DNA of 64,000 nucleotides, from NCBI GenBank assembly GCA_003427395.1, contig BFEA01000594.1, positions 407,406-471,405 on the forward strand, written 5' to 3'. The notes under the pieces were generated by a model. It was not told the DNA's origin, searched no databases, and was given only the letters and a program-made list of their open reading frames with translations. Both the position numbers and the translations under genes were made by a program. Below, piece after piece: positions 56,863 through 64,000 of the stretch. This DNA is from Chara braunii (Eukaryota; Streptophyta; Charophyceae; Charales; Characeae). The first letter of the stretch is position 1. The number at the start of each line of letters is the position of its first letter.

Positions 56863-56936
56863 ACCTTTTGAAAAAAAAAAAAAAAAAAAAAAAAAAACTT
56901 ACCTGTCCCGTATCTGGACGCCTGAGCGCCCAGATA

Positions 56937-57178
56937 NNNNNNNNNNNNNNNNNNNNNNNNNNNNNNNNNNNNNNNNNNNNNNNNNNNNNNNNNNNNNNNN
57001 NNNNNNNNNNNNNNNNNNNNNNNNNNNNNNNNNNNNNNNNNNNNNNNNNNNNNNNNNNNNNNNNNNNNNNNNNNNNNNNNNNNNNNNNNNNNNNNNNNNN
57101 NNNNNNNNNNNNNNNNNNNNNNNNNNNNNNNNNNNNNNNNNNNNNNNNNNNNNNNNNNNNNNNNNNNNNNNNNNNNNN
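56937..57178. other. Assembly gap (242 N)
   Basis: An unbroken N run inside E2, between the U6-like module and the segment homologous to the 840-bp unit of E1. Confidence 0.99.
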
Positions 57179-57551
57179 AACGAAAACGACGCGCCACTTG
57201 GCGCGTTCTGAAGTTAACTGGGACTTGAAGTTCCCAGTAGTGCTACAGGCGCCCGTTTGAAACGGACAGCCACTTTTTGGTAGGTTTTTTTCCTTTCTTT
57301 CTTTTGTTTTTTTGTTAGATGCTTAGATTTTTTTTAGATTTTTTTTTCTTAGATTTGGTTTAAATCTTTATTTTTTTCCTTTTTTATTTTTATTTTTTTG
57401 TACCCGTTCATTTTAAACGAACGGGCAGATAGGTCTGTGCCGACGGTTTCGTTGGACTTCCACCGACTCATTAGGGGGCTTAGCCCCGACGGCCCATCTG
57501 CGGATGGGCGGATGAACCTGACGCCCGTGGGCGGCTACGTTCAGGATCCTT

Positions 57552-57635
<84 letters not shown>

Positions 57636-57650
57636 GGAGAGAGAGGGAGA
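57552..57650. repeat. GA-rich microsatellite in E2
   Basis: GA repeats with occasional AA or GG interruptions. E1 has shorter GA tracts at the same relative place (30,616-30,650). Confidence 0.95.
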
Positions 57651-57962
57651 GACCAACACTGGGCCCGTTGGGTTTTAAAAACGGGCTGCAGTGTTCGCCT
57701 GCGCGCCCGAACCTGGCGCTGAGAGCGTCCGGGTACGGGCGCGAGGCAACGGGGGAAAAGAAGACCCTGTTGAGCTTGACTCTAGTTCGACTCTGTGAAA
57801 TGACTTGAAAGAGGGGGGGGGATGTGCTCGTTCGTCTCTCAGACGACGAGCTGCCCCTGCCTGTGAGAGGGGGGGGGAAAAAAAAAACGAAAAGAAAAAA
57901 AAAAAGGGAGGAAGTTAGAAAAAAAAAAAAAAGAAACGGTCGCGGATCTAGTCGCGGCCTCG

Positions 57963-58236
57963 GTCCAGATGCAAGTTTAGAAGCATCTGGACTGTGAATA
58001 GACTGCAGACTGTTGGGTTCAACAGTCTGCTTGAAAATGGCTGAGTACAACCTTGTGTGTTCTGCATCTGGCCGCGGGTGAAGGCCAGATGCACTGTCAA
58101 AGGTCATAACTTGGTTCCCCTAGGGGAACATCAAGTCCCTTGGCCCTTGATCATGAGTTTGATCAAGGGCCAGGCTCTATTCCAGGATTTGGTTGGGGAC
58201 AAAGCAGCTGCCCTCAGCCTTCGGCCAGCTATAAAA
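57963..58236 (+). promoter_or_regulatory. E2 promoter region: five hairpins in a row followed by a TATA box
   Basis: Stems in order: GTCCAGATGC/GCATCTGGAC (57,963-57,992); GCAGACTGTTG/CAACAGTCTGC with a GGTT loop (58,005-58,030); GCATCTGGCC/GGCCAGATGC (58,064-58,092); GTTCCCC-TA-GGGGAAC with outer ACTTG/CAAGT (58,109-58,136); TGGCCCTTGATCA/TGATCAAGGGCCA (58,141-58,172). TATAAAA follows at 58,230-58,236. The stems are perfect apart from the bulge in the fourth. Binding sites for an element protein, an origin-like structure or structured RNA are all possible. Confidence 0.7.
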
Positions 58237-59644
58237 GCATGCCACCCAGCAGCCTCACTTTTGTGGCAATGCTGCTGAGGCATTCTACTTGAGTAGATGC
58301 TGGATGGCTGGCTGCTGGTGTGATGAGGCGAAGTGTTGGAGGTCTGCGGTAGAACTTGGAGGAAGGAGGAGGCAGCCATAGCTAAAGGCTAGGAGCTTTT
58401 TGCCCTACCTTCCGTGTTGTGTTGCAGGCTATGGGGAAGCCGTAGCCTTGAGGCTGCTGCTGGATTTGGCGGTACGGCGGAAGCGCTGCCGAAATTGTGC
58501 AGCGGCAGCGCTGGGTTTCTTGGCGGTACGGCGGAAGCGCTGCCGAAATTGTGCGGCGGCAGCGCTGTTTTTTTTGGCGGTACAGCGAAAGTGCTGTCGA
58601 ATTCTTGCAGCGGCAACACCGATTTTCTTGGCGGTACGGCGCGGGTGCTACTGGATTATGTGGCAACAGTATTTTGCACAGGACTGCGAGAAGAGGGGTT
58701 GGACGTTGCCGCAGAGACGATACCGCCAAGGTGGAAGTGCACTTTGTAATAGAAAGAGTGTGGCGATCGTCTTGTTGAGGACGTGCGGCACGCGATACCT
58801 GTAAGGACTGTTAAGGCCGCTGTTATTTTTTTTGCGGCATACCGAGTAAGCGGGGATTAAGTCCGAGACCACCTGGCTTGGTATTTGGTGGGTTGAATCG
58901 GTGAAGTATTTGGTGGAAGGTGTGACATTGAGACTGCGGGATTTGAGAGTGTGACGCCCTCCTCAACGGCGGGCTCGCTTCTGTATTGGTGAGCGACGCC
59001 TGAGTCAGAGGTGGTGGTTGAAGGAGGGTGTGACCCAACCTTGTGAGTGGCCACAACGAGAGTTTTGCNGCCGAACTTTTTTCAGCGAATACTTGGCTTT
59101 CTTGAGTGAGCCTTCAAGAAATTTACTCAAGGTCAGTGCGACTCAGCTCCTTTGCACACCCGCGTGAACCCATACCTTGCATGACCTTGCTTTGAATTCG
59201 TGGGAAAGGGTAGAGTGAGAGTGTGATGTCATGCGTGTGGAGAAAAAACTGACTTGTTTGAGGGATGGATGAATATCTTGATTGTTTCTTTTCTTGGTTG
59301 TGCAGGTAGGTTGGGGGATGCATGTGAGAAGGGATCAGCATTGTTTGCTCGAGATAATAATGGGGATGCTTACCTCTCTCCCACTCAACCTGAATGCATG
59401 TGATGGAAAAGACGAGGAACAAAAATAATAACGGGAGTGCGAACGGATGGGTGCCAGAAGAACAAAGGCCGTAGGAAAATTAAAAGAAGAGAAGACAAGG
59501 GAACACCTTAGTATCTTCCCAAGGACTTCCCCATTCTATCCCGAACGACCATTATCCTTCTATGCCAGTCTAAAAATATTTTACTTCTTTCTCTTCTTGA
59601 TTCGTCTAAGTCGACCCTTAGCCGGGAGGGCATAGAGCGGTCAT
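58237..59644 (+). other. E2 leader with 54-bp repeats
   Basis: Four units beginning GGCGGTAC at 58,468, 58,522, 58,576 and 58,630 have a constant 54-bp period. Each contains GCGGAAGCGCTGCCGAAATT-like sequence able to fold on GCAGCGGCAGCGC. All three plus frames are open here, so the 134-codon frame (58,400-58,804) is not evidence of a protein. Downstream there is a ~28-base inverted repeat near 59,100 (CTTGAGTGA ... TTTACTCAAG). E1 has a ~105-bp version of the repeat. Confidence 0.55.
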
Positions 59645-59863
59645 GTGCACCTAGGGTCTAGGCTTCCTTCCTCTAGGAGGTATCTGAGGCGGGGGTTCGT
59701 TGCCTTAGGGGTCAGCCCTGTTATCGACTCGGAGCGGACCGCTTATGCGGGGGGATACCATGCTGTTGCAGTGGAGCCAGCCCAACTTCTGAGTCCTGAA
59801 CAATGTCTTCGGGCGAAGGGGAGGGGTATTCCAAACCACTTCCTAGAGGGTAGGGTGTCTTGA
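59645..59863 (+). CDS. E2 gene C, small hypothetical protein (72 aa)
   Basis: A short frame whose C-terminal half (AVAVEPAQLLSPEQCLRAKG) is similar to E1 gene C (VDSVETARLLRFELSAQARR). The N-terminal halves share nucleotides but not frame, so one of the two has an indel. It may be an exon and not a complete gene. Unrecognised. Confidence 0.4.
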   Translation: MHLGSRLPSSRRYLRRGFVALGVSPVIDSERTAYAGGYHAVAVEPAQLLSPEQCLRAKGRGIPNHFLEGRVS

Positions 59864-59945
59864 AGCTAGGAGCAGTCGCCTCCTCGTGCTTTCAGGAAAA
59901 GGGGAGGCTGAATCTAGTACCCTGCTGGGTGGCCGTTTTAGGAGC

Positions 59946-60047
59946 CACCAACGCGTGGGAGGGTTGGCGCCACAAGAAGCCCAGCCGGTGATTCAACTAG
60001 TGTTAAAGGAAGTGCAAATAGGCACTACTTCCGCGGACGGACCGTGA
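59946..60047 (+). CDS. E2 segment D, possible conserved exon
   Basis: One frame reads APQEAQPVIQLVLKEVQIGT followed by TSADGP and a TGA. The matching E1 sequence (~33,778-33,863) reads VSKEAQLMYLLVSEEVRICT, so the pattern is kept at protein level across substantial nucleotide change. No start codon is obvious. Perhaps the end of gene C after splicing. Confidence 0.35.
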   Translation, partial: HQRVGGLAPQEAQPVIQLVLKEVQIGTTSADGP

Positions 60048-60142
60048 CGCAAGAATCACGGCCCAAAAAGGGGAGTGGAGATTGAATATGAAAANGGGTA
60101 TATCTAAATTTACTCTGACAGAGTTACCGCTTCGTCGTTCAG

Positions 60143-60646
60143 ATGCTTGCGGAAACGGTGATCCTCCGACTATTCAGCACACACGAGGCGGCGGCTAATT
60201 GGCTAGCGATGCCGACACGATCCCGCGCCGGCATGACACGAAAAGGAAGGCTGGTGTACAACCCCCTTGAGGTTTACTCGGAACGGGATGTGCCACGATT
60301 CTGGGACGGGAGCGTGAGGAAACCACCGCTGAGTTCTATTTTCTTGGCTTAGCTAGGCCAGCGTATTGTGCGATATGATTTTGCGCCTCCTAATCCATCA
60401 CGAGATTATGGAGACATGAACCTAGTTGTGGTTCACGAGGACTTTCCGGGAGTAGAGAACATTCCCGAGGTTAGGGGGATGTTCCTCCATATTATACTTC
60501 ATTTGAACGATTTGCATGGTCCATTCGGCCTCCTTCATCATGTGAGACGGGTCCGAGCGAATAGATTTAATATCATTCGCTCGGAACGTTTCGACGTCAC
60601 CGCGTTTTATGACAAGGCTTGTGAAATCTACAAGTGCCTCTTCTAA
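60143..60646 (+). pseudogene. E2 gene A, hypothetical protein with one in-frame stop
   Basis: The ATG directly follows CTTCGTCGTTCAG, an acceptor-like sequence. The frame is 168 codons long with a single TAG at 60,350-60,352 (codon 70) and is otherwise open to a TAA at 60,644-60,646. The two halves align in frame with E1 genes A1 and A2. The stop lies at a different place from that of E1, so each copy was broken, or is read through, independently. There are no recognised domains, and the middle is hydrophobic and His-rich (MFLHIILHLNDLHGPFGLLH). Confidence 0.6.
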
Positions 60647-60669
60647 CAGGCGGCTCTTTCGGTGTGCAG

Positions 60670-61221
60670 ATGTCCGGCGGACGGCGAGATCTTACTCAGG
60701 CCAGATATCTACTGATTCGCGACTCTACGGACGAGGAGCAGATCCGGCGAGCGAAGCGATTATTATTGGTTCGGGGTGGAGCTCCCACACGCTGGATTGG
60801 TTTTATCGGTTTGCTCAGCGATGGGCAGGGATTCTTTCCCAACTCGTGCGCGGACGTTCGCGCCAATGTGGCCCGACTTCCGGGAGAAGTTCATAGATAT
60901 ACCTTGTACTTCCATCGCGCGAGCAACCTCCAATGCCTCTCTCGGGTCATTGTGAGCGTTAAAATTACCCTACGCGGGAAGCGCTACGGCGTCATCCGGA
61001 TTAAGGACACCACGACCACGCACCTTTTTCGGATGCGTCAGCCGTTCCGCGCCATAGTCTGGAAGCTCGCCTCACGGATGACTTCTCTCTATGATACGCG
61101 GAAGATCCGAGTTGTGCGAGGCGTACGTGTCTCCACCTTGACGTTTGACAACGAGGAGCTAACACGACTCGGCCGGATAGAGGCTGAGGCCCATGAGGGC
61201 CGACAGGTTTATCTCGGCTAA
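60670..61221 (+). CDS. E2 gene B, conserved hypothetical protein (183 aa), intact
   Basis: The ATG follows GGCTCTTTCGGTGTGCAG, again an acceptor-like AG, only 23 bases after the gene A stop, which is too short for an intron of its own. The product is basic, begins MSGGRRDLTQARYLLIRDST, has a central TLYFHRASNLQCLSRVIVSV and ends EAHEGRQVYLG. I chose this ATG over the in-frame one at 60,634 because E1 conserves the same acceptor-ATG arrangement and the MxGGRRDLT start. E1 copies are ~60% identical over the middle. Alternating hydrophobic residues suggest beta structure. No known family is recognised; it could bind nucleic acid given its charge, which is a guess. Confidence 0.7.
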   Translation: MSGGRRDLTQARYLLIRDSTDEEQIRRAKRLLLVRGGAPTRWIGFIGLLSDGQGFFPNSCADVRANVARLPGEVHRYTLYFHRASNLQCLSRVIVSVKITLRGKRYGVIRIKDTTTTHLFRMRQPFRAIVWKLASRMTSLYDTRKIRVVRGVRVSTLTFDNEELTRLGRIEAEAHEGRQVYLG

Positions 61222-61408
61222 GCGCACCCTCTCAAATCTGGTGTCATGGTGAGTTGTCCTTATAGTAGGGTCACGCCTATGTGACTCTACAGGGGTAATA
61301 ATAACAAAAAAAAACAACGACCTTGTGTAGGTAGGCCAACCAGATGGATAGTATCTGGATTGCCCCGATGATAGCACTATCATGCTGATGCATTGAGGGG
61401 TAATCAAC

Positions 61409-61674
61409 CACTTAAAAATAAAAACCGAACACCTAAGGAGGTGTCGACCAAAAGAGCGAGGGCGAAGTATCAGGAGATGAAACATCTCCATGCCAAGTAT
61501 CTGGTGTTGGGGATGGGTACTTCGTCATTCGTGGAACGGAGAGAGTATTTATTGCCTAGGAGGACGAATCGACCGACAGAATTGTCAGTCGCTCCCCCGA
61601 ATAGATGTATGCGGTACAACAATATGGTCGAACCGAGAGTTCAAACACCGACCAGGAGCCAGATCACCTGTTGA
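61409..61674 (+). other. Open frame downstream of E2 gene B, not supported by E1
   Basis: A frame reads KNKNRTPKEVSTKRARAKYQ and continues to 61,674. The corresponding part of E1 (35,745-36,180) is AT-rich and shows no matching frame, so I do not call a gene. Just upstream, GATAGTATC...GATGATAGCACTATCATGC and an A-run are shared with E1 and may be a 3' processing signal. Confidence 0.3.
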
Positions 61675-62042
61675 TCTGCATGGTATCAGCGGTATTTATT
61701 TATATAAGTTGTGCGTGACGGATCTTCCATCCTCGGATGGCAGCAACATTGTCTCTCCGGTCATGCAAGCAGGAAATGATAACCTTGGCAGGTCGTCTCG
61801 TCAAGTCGAAATGTTGGTTATGAGTATGAGATTATAACGGGACTAGGATTATACATTCGATTTCATGTTTGGTCGAGGCCGTCCTAATCGATCGATGCTC
61901 GTTCGTACCGAAGAGATCAGCGCCCTCGGGAACGGACGACGTTCGGGTCCACTTGGCGTTAACCAAGCGTACCTATACTTCAACGAGCGAGCAAACGCCC
62001 TCGGCTGACCTACCTCTGCAATTGCATGTAAAAGCTTTCGCA

Positions 62043-62125
62043 CGTGGGTCGGTAGCTCGGCGGGGATACGCCCCTAAGGGTGGTGACAACCCCTTAGGGA
62101 AGATAAGTTGTGCCCCGCAAAAACC
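62043..62125 (+). ncRNA. E2 3' stem-loop module
   Basis: GGTAGCTCGGCGGGG, then stem CCCTAAGGG (62,072-62,080), loop TGGTGACAAC and CCCTTAGGG (62,091-62,099), a perfect 9-bp stem, then GCCCCGC, which can pair with the upstream GCGGGG. It lies ~225 bp from the right end. It is the best-preserved of four copies. Confidence 0.65.
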
Positions 62126-62331
62126 TATCTTGTCGTAGGGGACCGCGGTATGTATAGCTGACGCACCCGGTTAGAGTGGCGAAGGGACAATGCGACCTCG
62201 TCCGTCTCAGCGGTCCGCGAGATTATTTCTGCATCGTCCTAAGTTGTCTCTCGATTATGTTTTTCTAACTCATGCGTGACATAGCCGGGAGGGCCCTCGT
62301 TCACGCGAGGGCCGATGCGCTCGACAGCGGT

Positions 62332-63246
62332 ATCAAGGCGTAAGGGATGCTATTTTATTTATGTTTCATTCTTTCGTTGTCTCAGACAGACGCCCTCACT
62401 GATGGCAATATCACTCTTACACTTTATAAAATGTATGTGTTATCTATCATGGCGTTAAAGATGGTTTTTTTTTTTTTTTTAATTCGCAGCCCTAAGGTTC
62501 CGGTATAGTGGGCTTTAGTGTTTGTGTCAAGGTATCACAATTCTGGCGGCGGGCGACCAGGACGCAAAGTGGGTTCTTAGTGGGCAAAAACAATTGGGGA
62601 ACCGGTCCTTGACAATATTACGGACTACCTACAACTTACTCTGGTAGAACCGGGACTTTTGAAAAAAAGAAGGACCGGTCTTCGGGTGGAAGCGGACCCC
62701 AAAAATAAGTGGGGGGTGTTGAACTGGTCCTCGGGTGGAAGCGGAACCGAAAAACAAGTGAGGGCATATGAATTGCAAAAGGGCTTTCAAGCCCAGTGGT
62801 TGAGTTTCTCGTCTTCTCAAAACAGGGAGGTCATACGCAACGAAACATACATTTTGCTAGAGGCCACTTTGGTGATTTTCTGTGTTTGGAGGAACCTGCA
62901 GAAAAATATGGAATTTTAAGAATCCATAGATGAGGACGTGTTATTTCCAGGTAAAATATTATAACATTTTCAAAAAATCATTTAGACCACGAAATAATCG
63001 TCGCACCGATTTAACACATTTTCTATTTTCGCCACTCACCCATGTGTGGGCCAACTGAAAAACTACTCCAAATTCAGTGAGTTTTCACGCTCAGAAGAAT
63101 GAGTAAAAAGAAGTGAAAATTAGAGTACTCGTAAATTTTGTAGTCATCTTTCCAAGAAAAACGCTAAATAAAAAAAACAAAATCATTCCAACTGTGAAAT
63201 AGATTGCGACCGCAATTTGATCCATATTTCAATTTTGCCATTCAAC
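62332..63246. other. Intergenic DNA right of E2
   Basis: No gene recognised. A T-run lies at 62,466-62,480, and a ~48-bp tandem pair at ~62,670-62,767 (GGTCYTCGGGTGGAAGCGGA). The only longer frame (62,659-62,919) includes the tandem pair and is not convincing. Confidence 0.45.
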
Positions 63247-63446
63247 CTCTCTCTCTCTCTCTCTCTCTCTCCCTCCCTTCCTTTCTTTGTGGTAGCCCCC
63301 CCCCCTCTCGCTCTCTCTCTATCTCGCTTTCTTTCTCTTTATAATTCTCTCTCTTTCTCTCTGGTAGCCCCCCCCTCACTCTCTCTTTATCTCTTTCTTT
63401 CTCTCTCTTTCTCTCTATCTCTCTCACACTTGTAACAATAAATGAA

Positions 63447-63485
<39 letters not shown>

Positions 63486-63732
63486 TCTCTCCTCTCTATC
63501 TCTCTTTCTTTCTCTCTCTCTTTTCTCTGTCTCTCGCTCACACTCATAACAATAAATGGAACAAAACTTTTTTTTTTTTTTTCTCTCTTTCTTTCTCTCT
63601 CTCACTCTTTATCTCTCTCACATCCATAACAAAAAATGGAACAAAACTCTCTCTCTCTCTCTCTCTCTCCCCCCCCTCCTCTCTCTCTATGTCTCTTTCT
63701 TTCTCTCTCTCACACTCATAACAATAAATGGA

Positions 63733-63775
<43 letters not shown>
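63247..63775. repeat. CT-rich higher-order microsatellite array
   Basis: CT and CTTT runs are punctuated by a 29-base motif CACACTCATAACAATAAATG plus GAACAAAAC at about 63,424, 63,538, 63,622 and 63,712. ORFs on both strands here are Ser/Leu or Arg/Glu repeats and not genes. Confidence 0.9.
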
Positions 63776-63776
<1 letters not shown>

Positions 63777-64000
63777 CGTGTTTTTAGTCTCATTGCTTTG
63801 GATACCTTAGGGCTGCGTTCCTTGCGCCTACGCGGTAGACAATGACAAGTTCCTCGTGCCCACCTGGGGAAGGCCTCTCATGCTGGCCAAAACCATAGAG
63901 CTGAGTTGGACCGTTTCACATGAGCCTAAAATGATGAAGCTACCTTCCAAAACTTGTCAGCCTCTAACTGGGTCTTTTCATAGTGGCCTAGCCGGTCCTG
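63776..64000. other. Right edge of window, no recognised feature
   Basis: Mixed-composition sequence after the CT array, with no convincing frame. A gene could begin beyond the edge. Confidence 0.4.

Larger units (their letters stand above)
56054..62325 (+). mobile_element. Element E2: multi-gene element of unknown type with inverted ends
   Basis: The left end GTCGAG and right end CTCGAC are perfect inverted repeats, flanked by AGCGGT on both sides (56,048-56,053 and 62,326-62,331). Just inside the left end is a hairpin (GGCAGAAACCCT/AGGGTATCTGCC, 56,059-56,086), and just inside the right end another (GGCCCTCG/CGAGGGCC, 62,292-62,313). The order inside is: tRNA-like module, U6-like module, gap, GA tract, five-hairpin array, TATA box, 54-bp repeats, genes C, D, A and B, 3' stem-loop. 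It parallels E1 but is more GC-rich and less decayed. The 6.3-kb length includes 242 N. No LTR, transposase or polymerase is recognised. Confidence 0.75.

Noticed and set aside
58400-58804. 134-codon ORF with an 18-residue repeat in the E2 leader
   Set aside because: Three overlapping plus frames are open because of the 54-bp repeat; E1 has the repeat at a spacing that breaks frame. More likely structured RNA.

Overview
The window looks like nuclear DNA of a streptophyte with a large, repeat-rich genome, most probably a charophyte alga such as Chara. The only ordinary gene I recognise encodes the plastid outer-envelope pore protein OEP21, which is found only in the green lineage. The Ty3/gypsy chromovirus at 7.8-16.4 kb carries a plant-type initiator-Met primer-binding site, and its pol resembles Chara braunii proteins as I remember them. 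That species call is from memory and was not searched. There is no sign of bacterial organisation.

Layout. 1-2.5 kb: microsatellites, small fold-back repeats, no gene. 2.55-4.25 kb: a tRNA-derived SINE with a perfect 17-bp target duplication, then a solo LTR. 4.85-5.35 kb: OEP21 in one exon. 7.4-16.8 kb: a ~270-bp tandem repeat interrupted by a complete but mutated Ty3 element (two ~930-bp LTRs, about 97% identical) and by a U6 snRNA retrocopy. 16.8-26.4 kb: an older minus-strand Ty3 element with dead catalytic sites, split by ~3 kb of pyrimidine-rich DNA. 43.8-55.7 kb: AT-rich decayed DNA with degenerate arrays, an RT relic and another SINE. 62.3-64 kb: microsatellite-like DNA.

The most unusual content is a family I call E. 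E1 spans 28.1-36.7 kb and E2 spans 56.05-62.33 kb; relics lie at 43.9-44.3 kb (inverted) and ~50.6 kb. Each full copy has 6-bp inverted ends (GTCGAG/CTCGAC, E1 left end GTCGGG), short flanking direct repeats (AGCGGT in E2), a hairpin just inside the termini, tRNA-like and U6-like small-RNA modules, an array of perfect hairpins just upstream of a TATA box, a long repetitive leader, and then two or more small genes. The main genes begin with a splice-acceptor-like AG directly at the ATG. A 3' stem-loop near the right end shows compensatory base changes between copies. I recognise no transposase, polymerase or capsid. Gene B (183 codons, intact in E2) is conserved at the protein level between E1 and E2 (roughly 60% over the middle part by eye), so it was a functional gene. 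This is the best candidate for an undescribed system.

Assembly caution: 34,873-43,771 is a direct tandem duplication of ~4.45 kb starting at the edge of a 195-N gap. Five ambiguous bases recur in both copies at exactly the same offset (4,467), so the duplication may be partly an assembly product.
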